A DNA stretch of 64,000 nucleotides from an uncultured Acetatifactor sp. (GTDB lineage: Bacteria; Bacillota; Clostridia; Lachnospirales; Lachnospiraceae), in assembly GCA_944383825.1 (NCBI GenBank), contig CALWRA010000005.1:62001-126000 (forward strand), in the 5' to 3' direction. The notes beneath the pieces were generated by a model. It was given only the letters and a program-made list of their open reading frames with translations. It had not been told where the DNA came from and did no database searches. The stretch's first letter is position 1. Every line of letters starts with the position of its first letter. The position numbers were made by a program, and so were the translations under genes. Below are positions 37,794 to 45,727 of this stretch, piece by piece.

Positions 37794-38024
37794 CTACACC
37801 ATGTAGGGCTTCAGCACTTCAAGCACTTCATCCACGCCGTCTTCGGCATGGATATTCAAGTCAATGGGTTTGGATAAATCCAGGCTGAAAATGCCCATGA
37901 TAGATTTCGCATCAATAACGTATCTACCGGATACTAAATCGAAATCATAGTCAAACTTGGTAATATCATTCACGAAAGATTTTACTTTGTCGATGGAATT
38001 TAAAGAAATCTGAACTGTCTTCAT
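37794..38024 (-). CDS. HPr-fold protein lacking the catalytic histidine
   Basis: Small protein of 76 residues resembling the PTS phosphocarrier HPr. It keeps the AKSIMGIFSLDL helix (Ser-46 region of HPr) and the overall length, but the first loop reads NSIDKVKSFVNDITKF where HPr has its phosphorylated His-15, so it cannot act as a phosphocarrier. It may be a regulatory paralogue, as seen for Crh in Bacillus, which also lacks this His. AAGGAGGT sets ATG 38024. It is divergent from mtaB. Confidence 0.75.
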   Translation of the reverse strand: MKTVQISLNSIDKVKSFVNDITKFDYDFDLVSGRYVIDAKSIMGIFSLDLSKPIDLNIHAEDGVDEVLEVLKPYMV

Positions 38025-38126
38025 TTTGATTACCTCCTTAATGTGTGACATACCTTCTGACTACATATTAACGGTTGGGCAGATAAAAGTCAAGGAGAAA
38101 ACAATACAAAAAAAGCGAGGAATACT

Positions 38127-39485
38127 ATGAAAAATGTAGCATTGCATAACCTTGGCTGTAAGGTCAACTCTTATGAAATTGAAGTAATGCAACAAATGTT
38201 ACAAGAAAAAGGATATAATATTGTACCATTTGATGAAGCTGCAGACATTTATATCGTAAATACCTGTACGGTGACCAATATTGCGGATAGAAAAAGCCGG
38301 CAAATGCTACACAGGGCGAAGCAGAAGAACCCGGATGCCGTTGTTGTTGCTGTGGGCTGCTATGTGCAGACCGCAGGCAGGAAGATTGAGATGGATGACA
38401 GTATTGATTTGGCTGTAGGCAATAACCGCAAAAAGGACATTGTCAGCATTTTGGAGCAGTATCTTGGAGAGAGGAATAAGACCCTGCATGACACTACTGT
38501 CATGGATATGAACCAACCTTGTGAATATGAGGAAATGACTTTGAAGCGTACCGCTGAGCATACCCGCGCCTATATTAAGATTCAAGATGGCTGTAATCAG
38601 TTTTGCTCTTATTGCGTCATTCCTTATGCCCGAGGAAGAGTGAGAAGCAGGAGACAGGAGGATGTTCTGGCGGAAATCCGTGGGCTTGTGAAAGCGGGCT
38701 ACCGGGAGGCGGTGCTCACCGGCATACACATCAGCTCTTACGGAGTGGATTTTGAAGCAGGCAGCGGGAAGTCCGTTTATTACTCGGGAAGCAGCAAATT
38801 AGTAGAGCTGGTGGAAAGAGTTCATGAGATAGATGGCTTGGACCGCATCCGCCTTGGCTCCCTGGAGCCCCGCATTGTAACCGGAGAAACTGCTGCAAGA
38901 CTGGCCGCTCTGCCGAAGCTCTGTCCCCATTTTCACCTGTCGCTGCAAAGCGGTTGTGACGCTACCTTGAAACGGATGAACAGACATTACACTGTGGAGG
39001 AATACAGAAGGAGCGTGAAGGCTCTGCGCAGTGTTTTTGACCATCCCGCCATTACAACAGACGTAATAGTGGGATTCCCCGGAGAAACAGAGGAGGAGTT
39101 TGAAGAAACGAAGTCCTTTTTGAAAGAGACAGAGTTTTTTGAAATGCATGTTTTTAAATATTCCAGAAGAGCGGGCACCCGGGCTGCGGACATGCCTGAA
39201 CAGATACCGTCACAGGTAAAAAACTCACGCAGCAGTCAGCTCCTTGCTCTGGAAAAAGAACAGTCCAAAGTTTTCAGAAGCCGCTGCCTGGGTAAAGAGG
39301 CGGAAGTGTTGTTTGAAGAGACAAAAGAAATAGGCGGTTTGTTTTACCGCATAGGATATACCAGAGATTATGTGAAAATAGCGGTTCCTGTTGCAGCTGA
39401 GGCCCCCCTTCCCAACATGCTGGAAAAGGTCATGGCGGAAGGCTTCCTTACGGACGAGATTTTGCTGGCAAAAAGAAACCGTTGA
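38127..39485 (+). CDS. mtaB: tRNA t6A37 methylthiotransferase MtaB
   Basis: Radical SAM methylthiotransferase of 452 residues that converts t6A37 to ms2t6A37 in tRNAs reading ANN codons. The MTTase domain has cysteines in NLGCKVN, NTCTVT and AVGCYVQ (auxiliary cluster). The radical SAM cluster is CNQFCSYCVIP, followed by LTGIHISSYGVD, HLSLQSGCDATLKRMNR and TDVIVGFPGETEEEFEE. A TRAM domain ends the protein. The KVNSYE/CYVQ pattern supports MtaB rather than MiaB. GAGGAA precedes the ATG. Confidence 0.93.
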   Translation: MKNVALHNLGCKVNSYEIEVMQQMLQEKGYNIVPFDEAADIYIVNTCTVTNIADRKSRQMLHRAKQKNPDAVVVAVGCYVQTAGRKIEMDDSIDLAVGNNRKKDIVSILEQYLGERNKTLHDTTVMDMNQPCEYEEMTLKRTAEHTRAYIKIQDGCNQFCSYCVIPYARGRVRSRRQEDVLAEIRGLVKAGYREAVLTGIHISSYGVDFEAGSGKSVYYSGSSKLVELVERVHEIDGLDRIRLGSLEPRIVTGETAARLAALPKLCPHFHLSLQSGCDATLKRMNRHYTVEEYRRSVKALRSVFDHPAITTDVIVGFPGETEEEFEETKSFLKETEFFEMHVFKYSRRAGTRAADMPEQIPSQVKNSRSSQLLALEKEQSKVFRSRCLGKEAEVLFEETKEIGGLFYRIGYTRDYVKIAVPVAAEAPLPNMLEKVMAEGFLTDEILLAKRNR

Positions 39486-39510
39486 ATTTTGCCCATAAAT
39501 GAGGTAAGAT
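39482..39510 (+). promoter_or_regulatory. SigA promoter of the ireB-ruvX operon
   Basis: TTGAAT (39482-39487), overlapping the mtaB stop, 17-base spacer and TAAGAT (39505-39510). Confidence 0.5.
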
Positions 39511-39556
39511 AAAAAACAGTAGAGAAGAATCGGCACAAGAGGAATGTGAGGAAGCT

Positions 39557-39820
39557 ATGCAGGACTTGGGAAATACACAATACTTCAAGGTAGAGACAGA
39601 GCCTGAGACCGGAGTGAAGATGGTGCTGTCTACCGTATATGAAGCATTAACAGAGAAGGGCTATAACCCGGTGAACCAGATCGTGGGCTATATCATGAGT
39701 GGTGATCCTACTTATATTACCAGCCATAAAAACGCAAGAAGCCTGATTATGAAGGTTGAGAGAGATGAACTGGTAGAGGAAATATTAACGGAATATATCA
39801 GAAATAACAACTGGAAATAG
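39557..39820 (+). CDS. IreB family regulatory phosphoprotein
   Basis: Small protein of 87 residues of the IreB/DUF965 family. In Enterococcus faecalis IreB is a phosphorylation target of the IreK Ser/Thr kinase and a negative regulator of cephalosporin resistance. The family core is visible ([35 protein letters not shown] and the [13 protein letters not shown] end). The order IreB-RuvX-DUF1292 is highly conserved in Firmicutes. GTGAGGAAG precedes the ATG. Confidence 0.93.
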   Translation: MQDLGNTQYFKVETEPETGVKMVLSTVYEALTEKGYNPVNQIVGYIMSGDPTYITSHKNARSLIMKVERDELVEEILTEYIRNNNWK

Positions 39821-39831
39821 GAGGAGCTTCC

Positions 39832-40269
39832 ATGCGCATCATGGGATTGGATTTCGGCTCGAAAACAGTGGGCGTGGCTGTCAGTGACAGCCTGCTTTTG
39901 ACTGCCCAGGGATTAGAGATTATCCGGCGTAAGGAGGAGAATAAGCTGAGGCAGACCATGGCTAGAATCGAAGCGCTGATTGCCGAATACGAGGTAGGGG
40001 AGATCGTGCTGGGATTTCCCCGAAATATGAATGCGACAGAGGGGCTCAGGGCAGAGCTGACGAGAGAATTCCAGGACAAGCTGGAGAAAAGGACGGGGCT
40101 GCCTGTGACGCTGTGGGATGAACGTCTCACCACTGCTGCAGCGGACAAGGCTATGATAGAGTCGGGCATCCGAAGAGAGCGCCGCAAAGAGTATGTTGAC
40201 AAAATTGCGGCGGTTTTTATTCTGCAGGGCTATCTGGACAGAAGAAATTATGAATTGAATGCCCACTGA
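39832..40269 (+). CDS. ruvX: RuvX/YqgF-type Holliday junction resolvase-like protein
   Basis: RNase H-fold nuclease family protein of 145 residues, linked to 16S rRNA 5'-end maturation and, in some species, to Holliday junction resolution. It has the [19 protein letters not shown] start, [29 protein letters not shown] and [16 protein letters not shown] with the acidic catalytic residues. AGGAGG precedes the ATG. Its stop lies within the first of two tandem hairpin plus ribosome-site units before the DUF1292 gene. Confidence 0.93.
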   Translation: MRIMGLDFGSKTVGVAVSDSLLLTAQGLEIIRRKEENKLRQTMARIEALIAEYEVGEIVLGFPRNMNATEGLRAELTREFQDKLEKRTGLPVTLWDERLTTAAADKAMIESGIRRERRKEYVDKIAAVFILQGYLDRRNYELNAH

Positions 40270-40270
40270 A

Positions 40271-40347
40271 GCGGACAGAGAGGTATCATTTTGAAAGTAC
40301 CTTTCAAATATGGAACGGAATGTCCGCTTATGCGGACAGAGAGGTAT
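40271..40347 (+). repeat. Tandem copies of the hairpin plus Shine-Dalgarno unit
   Basis: A 16-base exact direct repeat GCGGACAGAGAGGTAT occurs at 40271-40286 and 40332-40347. In the second copy it completes the stem GTCCGC-TTAT-GCGGAC (40322-40337) before the DUF1292 ATG. In the first copy the 5' arm is degraded (CCAC) and the site faces a TTG at 40291. Between them is a palindrome TTTGAAAG-TAC-CTTTCAAA. Confidence 0.7.
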
Positions 40348-40351
40348 AAAA

Positions 40352-40621
40352 ATGGCAAAACTGGAAAAAATTACTTTTAATCCGGATGGGGAGGACCCTG
40401 TTGATTTTTATGTTTTGGAACAGACCAGAATTGGCGGCTTCAATTATATTTTGGTAACGGACTTTGAAGAGGGAGATGGGGAGGCTCTGATCCTTAAGGA
40501 TTTGTCTGAGGATGGCGAGCAAGAAAGCGTTTATGCAATTGTCTCGGACGATGAGGAGCTTGCTGCCGTATCCGGCGTCTTTGAAAATATGCTTGAAGAC
40601 ATTGAGTTTATACAGGACTGA
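40352..40621 (+). CDS. DUF1292 family protein
   Basis: Acidic protein of 89 residues of the YrzB-like DUF1292 family, function unknown. The family pattern is EKITFNPDGEDPVDFYVLEQ, NYILVTDFE, EALILKDLSEDGEQESVYAI. It follows ruvX as in most Firmicutes. ATG 40352 follows GAGAGG at short spacing within the second hairpin unit. An ATG at 40310 in frame has no good ribosome site. Confidence 0.88.
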   Translation: MAKLEKITFNPDGEDPVDFYVLEQTRIGGFNYILVTDFEEGDGEALILKDLSEDGEQESVYAIVSDDEELAAVSGVFENMLEDIEFIQD

Positions 40622-40947
40622 TGGAACTGAAACGTGGTCATAAAAGCGGGAGGCCCGAAGCAGGGGCGGCTTGCTGTTTATAGAATCAATCACGCGGACA
40701 GCGCGGAACCGGGCTGTTGGAGGGGGCGGATTCTGGCAATGGCTTTGACTGCCGTAAGACAGAGAGTGACGAAAGCGGGAGCGTAGATGCTGTTGCCATA
40801 ATTCGGTCTGCAGGAAAATCCGGAGAAATAAACATTTTTCGATGATTTAACGGAGGTGCCGGAAAGAAGTTGCGGCATTTCCGGGTATTCTGATGTCCAT
40901 CAGAAGGCCGGTGTTCAGCTGACGCGTAGAATATGGAGGAAATTTTA
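40622..40947 (+). other. 326-base intergenic region before RNase J
   Basis: No gene was recognised. It contains a stem CCGGAAA/TTTCCGG (about 40860-40900) and no good promoter. In many relatives a Fur-family regulator gene follows DUF1292; I see no intact or clearly degenerate copy here. Confidence 0.5.
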
Positions 40948-42624
40948 TTGAAAAAGAAAAAAGAGAATAATACCGGTTCGGGACTTAAAATTATCCCTCT
41001 GGGGGGCCTGGAGCAAATCGGCATGAACATTACTGCCTTTCAGTACGAGGACAGTATTGTTGTGGTGGACTGCGGTCTTTCTTTCCCGGCGGATGATATG
41101 CTGGGGATAGATCTTGTGATTCCGGATGTGACTTATCTGAAGGACAATATTGAAAAGGTAAAGGGTTTTGTGATTACTCACGGGCATGAGGATCATATTG
41201 GAGCGCTGCCCTACGTGCTCAGAGAAATCAATGTGCCCATTTACGCCACCAGGCTTACCATGGGAATTATCGAGAATAAGCTGACGGAGCATAATCTGAT
41301 GCGCGGCACTAAACGCAAGGTGGTGAAGTTTGGACAATCTATTAATTTGGGGCAGTTCCGCATAGAATTTATCAAAACGAACCACAGCATTGTTGATGCG
41401 GCGGCTCTTGCTATTTATTCACCGGCGGGTGTGGTGGTGCATACCGGAGATTTTAAGGTGGATTATACTCCAGTGTTTGGGGATGCCATTGATCTGCAGC
41501 GCTTTGCGGAACTGGGAAAAAAGGGTGTGCTGGCCTTGATGTGCGATTCCACCAACGCGGAGCGTCCCGGCTTCACACCCTCGGAGAAGACGGTGGGAAG
41601 AACCTTTGATACCCTGTTTGAGGAGCATAAAAACACAAGAATTTTTGTTGCTACCTTTGCTTCCAATGTGGATCGGGTGCAGCAGATCATAAATACTGCA
41701 TATAAGTTTGGCAGAAAGGTGGCAGTGGAAGGCCGAAGCATGGTAAATGTCATAGATACGGCCATGAAACTGAAATGCATCAGCGTTCCTGAAAACACGC
41801 TGGTGGATATTGACCAGATGAAAAATTATCCCAATGAGCAGCAGGTGATTATCACCACCGGGAGCCAGGGCGAGAGTATGGCTGCTTTGAGCCGCATGGC
41901 AAACAGCATGCACCGTAAGATTACCATCGGAGCGGGAGACACAGTGATTTTTTCCTCTAACCCTATTCCGGGCAACGAGAAGTCCGTGACGAAAATTATT
42001 AACGAGCTTCTGAGAAAAGGAGCGGATGTGATTTTCCAGGACGCACATGTATCAGGACATGCCTGTCAGGAGGAGATCAAGCTGATTTACACTCTGATAC
42101 GGCCGAAATACGCCATTCCCGTTCACGGAGAATATAAGCATCTCACAGCTCAGGCTAAGATTGCCGCAAGCCTGGGTATAGAGAAGGACCATATTTTTAT
42201 TTTGTCCTCCGGCGATGTGCTGGAGCTGACACAGGAGCAGGCCAGGATTGCTGGAAGAGTGCCTGTGGGAGCAATTCTGGTAGATGGACTGGGCGTGGGA
42301 GACGTGGGAAATGTGGTGCTTCGGGACAGGCAGCACCTTGCCGAGGACGGCATTATGATCGTTGTCATGAGTCTGGAGCGGGCAAGCGGCCTTTTGGTAG
42401 CGGGACCGGATATTGTTTCCAGAGGGTTTGTTTATGTAAGGGAATCCGACGAGCTGATTGAAGAGGCCCGTCAGACGGTGGACGGCGCTATTCAGAGCTG
42501 TCTGGATAAGGGAGTCACGGACTGGGGCAAGCTGAAATCCACCACCAAGGATGTGCTGGGAGATTATGTCTGGAAAAAGACAAAGAGACGTCCCATGATA
42601 CTTCCCATTATTATGGAAGTATAA
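40948..42624 (+). CDS. rnj: Ribonuclease J
   Basis: Metallo-beta-lactamase/beta-CASP ribonuclease of 558 residues with endo- and 5'-exonuclease activity in mRNA decay and rRNA maturation. The zinc site is THGHEDHIGALPY, with TGDFKVDYTP and CDSTNAERPGFT; the beta-CASP part has FASNVDRVQQII and GSQGESMAALSRMA, then HVSGHACQEE and PVHGEYKHL. GGAGG at 40936-40940 fits the TTG at 40948; an ATG at 40933 has no ribosome site. YlbF, an RNA-processing partner in Bacillus, is encoded just downstream. Confidence 0.95.
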   Translation: MKKKKENNTGSGLKIIPLGGLEQIGMNITAFQYEDSIVVVDCGLSFPADDMLGIDLVIPDVTYLKDNIEKVKGFVITHGHEDHIGALPYVLREINVPIYATRLTMGIIENKLTEHNLMRGTKRKVVKFGQSINLGQFRIEFIKTNHSIVDAAALAIYSPAGVVVHTGDFKVDYTPVFGDAIDLQRFAELGKKGVLALMCDSTNAERPGFTPSEKTVGRTFDTLFEEHKNTRIFVATFASNVDRVQQIINTAYKFGRKVAVEGRSMVNVIDTAMKLKCISVPENTLVDIDQMKNYPNEQQVIITTGSQGESMAALSRMANSMHRKITIGAGDTVIFSSNPIPGNEKSVTKIINELLRKGADVIFQDAHVSGHACQEEIKLIYTLIRPKYAIPVHGEYKHLTAQAKIAASLGIEKDHIFILSSGDVLELTQEQARIAGRVPVGAILVDGLGVGDVGNVVLRDRQHLAEDGIMIVVMSLERASGLLVAGPDIVSRGFVYVRESDELIEEARQTVDGAIQSCLDKGVTDWGKLKSTTKDVLGDYVWKKTKRRPMILPIIMEV

Positions 42625-42658
42625 AATAATTGCAAAATAGCCGGAGTAAGAGTACAAT

Positions 42659-42979
42659 ATGAGCAAAATTGACAGTGCGGTGGAAACGTTTATCACTGCA
42701 ATAATGGATACAGACGAGTACAGGGAGTACGATTTGCAGAGAAACCGAGTGAAGAAGTACCCTGAGCTGAAGGCACAGATTGACGAATACCGCCGCCGCA
42801 ATTTCCTGCTTCAGACAAGAGAGGATACTGCCTTTGAAAAGATTGACCAGTTTGAAAAGGAGTATGAGGGCTTTCGGGAAAACCCTCTTGTATCCGATTT
42901 TTTGGCCGCAGAGCTTGCCTTCTGCAGAATGATACAGGGGATCAACATGCGCATTACGGAAGCAGTTCACTTTGAGTAG
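42659..42979 (+). CDS. YlbF/YmcA family regulator
   Basis: Helical protein of 106 residues of the DUF964 family. In Bacillus subtilis YlbF, YmcA and YaaT form a complex that guides RNase Y cleavage and affects biofilm and competence. The family pattern is AVETFITAIMDTDEYREYDL, KKYPELKAQIDEYRRRNF and FLAAELAFCRMIQGIN. It follows the RNase J gene by 34 bases, which suits a role in RNA turnover. Confidence 0.88.
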   Translation: MSKIDSAVETFITAIMDTDEYREYDLQRNRVKKYPELKAQIDEYRRRNFLLQTREDTAFEKIDQFEKEYEGFRENPLVSDFLAAELAFCRMIQGINMRITEAVHFE

Positions 42980-42999
42980 AGAAAAGGAAAGGAAAGCCA

Positions 43000-43392
43000 A
43001 TGAACTCTGGTAATTTAGTTGCAGCGGTATTAGGGGCGGTTTTAAAGGTGATTGCAGCCGTCGCGATGATCTATCTGATCTATCGGGGAGCCGCCATGTG
43101 CTATGACTACGGATATCGTATTTTTATGGAGCCGGCTGTTTCGGAGGGAGAGGGCAGAACCGTTACGGTAACCATTACGGAAGACATGTCTGCTGCGGAC
43201 ATCGGAGATTTATTTGAACAGGAGGGGCTGGTGGAGGATTCCACGCTGTTTATGCTCCAGTATTATCTTTCTGAATACCGCCGGGATGTAAAACCCGGAG
43301 TATTTGAGCTGAACACGGCTATGACGGCCGAAGAAATGATGGCGGCCATGGCTTCCTCCGATGCGGAGGATGAAACCGGGGAGGCGTCATAA
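43000..43392 (+). CDS. Short MltG/YceG-like membrane protein without catalytic domain
   Basis: Protein of 130 residues: one N-terminal membrane helix (LVAAVLGAVLKVIAAVAMIYLIY), then a LysM-like subdomain as found at the start of MltG (VTVTITEDMSAADIGDLFEQEGLVEDSTLFMLQYYL, KPGVFELNTAMTAEEMMAAM). Full MltG proteins are about 350 residues and carry a transglycosylase domain with a catalytic Glu, which is absent. The reading frame ends cleanly in an acidic tail and the next gene follows by 9 bases, so this looks like a genuine short form rather than a break. GGAAAGG lies near the ATG. Confidence 0.75.
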   Translation: MNSGNLVAAVLGAVLKVIAAVAMIYLIYRGAAMCYDYGYRIFMEPAVSEGEGRTVTVTITEDMSAADIGDLFEQEGLVEDSTLFMLQYYLSEYRRDVKPGVFELNTAMTAEEMMAAMASSDAEDETGEAS

Positions 43393-43401
43393 GGAGTGAA
43401 T

Positions 43402-44049
43402 ATGGCAGCAGATGACAGAATCACCGCTTTTATTGACTCTCTGGATCGGGGGAATACGCCTTTTCTGGACGAATTGGAAAAATATGCAATTTCTGAGCAG
43501 GTGCCCATTATCCGGAAATCCACACAGAGCCTGCTGAAATTTCTTGTCACATATGCAAAGCCGAAGAGCATCCTGGAGGTGGGAACTGCCATCGGCTTTT
43601 CTGCTTTGCTTATGAGCGAGTACGCTCCTCCTGACTGCAGAATTACCACCATCGAAAAGTATGGGAAGAGAATTCCCGTTGCCAGGGAAAACTTCCGCCG
43701 GGCGGAAAAGGAAAATGCAATTACCCTTCTGGAGGGGGATGCCATGGAGCTGCTGCCCACTCTGGAGGGGGGCTTTGACTTGATTTTCATGGATGCGGCA
43801 AAGGGGCAGTATATTCATTTTCTCCCTGAGATCCTCAGGCTGCTGAATGCCGGGGGGCTTTTGGTCTCGGATAATGTGCTGCAGGAGGGAGATATTGTGG
43901 AATCCAGATTTGCGGTAACCAGAAGGAACCGCACTATCCATGCCCGCATGCGGGAATACCTATATGAGCTGAAGCATCACCCAAAGCTGGAAACAGTGAT
44001 CCTGCCCGCAGGAGACGGGGTGACGCTGAGCACAAAGCTGCAAGGCTAA
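43402..44049 (+). CDS. SAM-dependent O-methyltransferase (YrrM-like)
   Basis: Class I methyltransferase of 215 residues, catechol O-methyltransferase-like. The SAM site is ILEVGTAIGFSALLM, with EKYGKRIPVARENF, FDLIFMDAAKGQYIHFLP and VSDNVLQEG where family members bind a metal. In Bacillus, trmR (yrrM) acts on tRNA wobble 5-hydroxyuridine and sits next to U32 peptidases (TrhP), exactly the neighbour here, so tRNA mo5U formation is the best guess. AAGGAG is 5 bases before ATG 43402; GTG 43396 is an alternative. Confidence 0.88.
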   Translation: MAADDRITAFIDSLDRGNTPFLDELEKYAISEQVPIIRKSTQSLLKFLVTYAKPKSILEVGTAIGFSALLMSEYAPPDCRITTIEKYGKRIPVARENFRRAEKENAITLLEGDAMELLPTLEGGFDLIFMDAAKGQYIHFLPEILRLLNAGGLLVSDNVLQEGDIVESRFAVTRRNRTIHARMREYLYELKHHPKLETVILPAGDGVTLSTKLQG

Positions 44050-44093
44050 ACTGCTAAATTTAGCTAAGATCGAAAATATTGTCATAAATTGAT

Positions 44094-44121
44094 GTCCGCT
44101 GAAGCGGGCAGGGGGTGTTAG
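44094..44121 (+). repeat. Hairpin plus Shine-Dalgarno unit before the U32 peptidase gene
   Basis: GTCCGC-TGAA-GCGGGC (44094-44109), with one G-U pair, followed by AGGGGGTGTTAGG and ATG 44123. It is nearly identical in the stem and loop to the unit at hrcA. A palindrome GCTAAATTTAGC lies about 40 bases upstream. Confidence 0.6.
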
Positions 44122-44122
44122 G

Positions 44123-45370
44123 ATGGACAGTAGAGTAAGGAAAAAGCCGGAGCTTCTCATACCGGCAAGCAGCCTTGAGGTGCTTAAAACTGCGGTGATA
44201 TTTGGAGCTGATGCGGTGTATATCGGCGGAGAGGCTTTCGGGCTTCGGGCCAAGGCAAAGAATTTTTCCATGGCGCAGATGGCAGAGGGAATCGCTTTTG
44301 CCCATGCCAGAGGAGTGAAGGTGTATGTGACGGCTAATATTTTGGCGCATAATGAGGATTTGGCGGGTGCGGAAGAATATTTTCAGGAACTCAGGGAAAT
44401 GGAGCCGGGGCAGGCTGATGCGCTGATTATTTCGGATCCTGGAATGTTTACCATTGCAAGGCGGGTATGGCCGGAGGTGGAGATCCATATATCCACCCAG
44501 GCCAATAACACCAATTATGGAACCTTTCTCTTTTGGTGGAATCAGGGAGCAAAACGGGTGGTGACCGCAAGAGAGCTTTCCTTAAAGGAGATACGGGAAA
44601 TAAGAGAGCGGATTCCGGAGGAAATGGAGATTGAAAGTTTTGTGCATGGAGCCATGTGCATTTCTTATTCGGGGCGCTGCCTGCTTAGCAGCTATTTTAC
44701 AGGGAGGGACGCCAATAAAGGAGCCTGTACGCATCCCTGCCGTTGGAAATACGCTGTTGTGGAGGAGACCAGGCCGGGAGAGTATATGCCTGTGTTTGAA
44801 AATGAAAGGGGAACCTTCCTGTTTAATTCCAGGGATCTGTGCATGATTGAATATATTCCGGAATTGGTCGGGGCAGGTATTGACAGTTTTAAGATCGAAG
44901 GACGCATGAAGACCGCTCTGTATGTGGCAGCGGTGGCCAGAACTTACAGGAGGGCCATTGATGATTGCTTTGAGGATGAAAGGAAATACAGAGCCAATCT
45001 TGATTGGTACAGGGAGGAGATTGAGAAATGCACCTACCGGCGGTTCACTACGGGATTTTATTTTGGAAAGCCTGACGAGAACACCCAGATTTATGATAAT
45101 AATACTTATGTGAATGAATACGTATATCTGGGAATTGTGGAGGAAGCAAAAGATTCTTTGGTAAGAATAGAGCAGAAGAACAAATTTTGCACAGGCGATG
45201 AGATTGAGATTATGAAGCCGGATGGCAGGAATGTGCCGGTGACAGTGGAGGCCATTTACAACGAGGAGGGAGGGAGTATGGAAAGCGCCCCCCATCCCAG
45301 ACAGCTTCTGTGGGTGAAACTGTCCGACGCTGCGGAGCCGTTTGATCTGCTGCGGGTCCGGGGGAAATAG
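44123..45370 (+). CDS. U32 family peptidase, TrhP-like tRNA hydroxylation protein
   Basis: Protein of 415 residues of the U32 family. The signature is ESFVHGAMCISYSGRCLLSSYF with downstream cysteines in GACTHPCRWKY. Despite the name, characterised bacterial members (RlhA, TrhP) use prephenate-dependent chemistry to hydroxylate RNA bases and are thought to hold an Fe-S cluster. Adjacent TrmR-like methyltransferase supports a role in mo5U34 of tRNA. ATG 44123 follows a long GGGGG/TTAGG ribosome region. Confidence 0.88.
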   Translation: MDSRVRKKPELLIPASSLEVLKTAVIFGADAVYIGGEAFGLRAKAKNFSMAQMAEGIAFAHARGVKVYVTANILAHNEDLAGAEEYFQELREMEPGQADALIISDPGMFTIARRVWPEVEIHISTQANNTNYGTFLFWWNQGAKRVVTARELSLKEIREIRERIPEEMEIESFVHGAMCISYSGRCLLSSYFTGRDANKGACTHPCRWKYAVVEETRPGEYMPVFENERGTFLFNSRDLCMIEYIPELVGAGIDSFKIEGRMKTALYVAAVARTYRRAIDDCFEDERKYRANLDWYREEIEKCTYRRFTTGFYFGKPDENTQIYDNNTYVNEYVYLGIVEEAKDSLVRIEQKNKFCTGDEIEIMKPDGRNVPVTVEAIYNEEGGSMESAPHPRQLLWVKLSDAAEPFDLLRVRGK

Positions 45371-45506
45371 TCGGACCTGAGGCGGAAGGGCATGGGGCTT
45401 CTGCGGAACAGAAAAATTCTGATTGACCGGCGCGGCGCTTCTATTGTACAATGTGAACAGCGAACATCTGAAAATGCTCCGGCTTATTACAAAAAGTAAA
45501 AAAAAT

Positions 45507-45546
45507 AATTTAGGTATTGCAATTTGCAATAATTTAGAGTATCTTA
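45507..45546 (+). promoter_or_regulatory. Promoter of glnN sharing a 17-base element with the tRNA-Gln promoter
   Basis: TTGCAA (45518-45523), 17-base spacer and TATCTT (45541-45546). The 17 bases TAATTTAGGTATTGCAA (45507-45523), which include the -35, recur exactly at 48600-48616 in front of tRNA-Gln. Confidence 0.6.
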
Positions 45547-45549
45547 TAG

Positions 45550-45653
45550 AAAACGAAGCAGGAGCTGCAAAGGCTTTTGCTTTCCACACATAGGGATCTA
45601 AGAACGAAGATGTTCCAATAGTAACAGGTTTACTTTGGGACGTTTTTTTTTAG
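45550..45653 (+). promoter_or_regulatory. glnN leader with attenuator-type terminator
   Basis: About 180 bases of leader precede glnN. A first stem pairs GAAAACGAAGC (45550-45560) with GCTTTTGCTTTC (45574-45585), with one mismatch. The terminator pairs GTTCCAA-T-AGTAA (45613-45625) with TTACTTTGGGAC (45631-45642), with one bulged T, followed by a G and eight or more Ts. GGATCT (45595-45600) can instead pair with AGATGTTCC, taking the 5' arm of the terminator. This is the layout of transcription attenuation; the regulator is unknown. Confidence 0.6.
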
Positions 45654-45727
45654 ACAGGTTGGAGACTGCGCCGAAGCTCTCTTATGTCAGTGGAGCATGG
45701 AAGCGGACAGAGAAAGGAAGTAGGGAA

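Noticed and set aside
43000..43392. Frameshifted full-length MltG
   Set aside because: The next frame carries an O-methyltransferase from base 43402 and no YceG catalytic motif is found in any frame nearby.
45550..45653. T-box riboswitch before glnN
   Set aside because: The conserved T-box bulge sequence and specifier architecture are not present, although a terminator and an alternative pairing exist.
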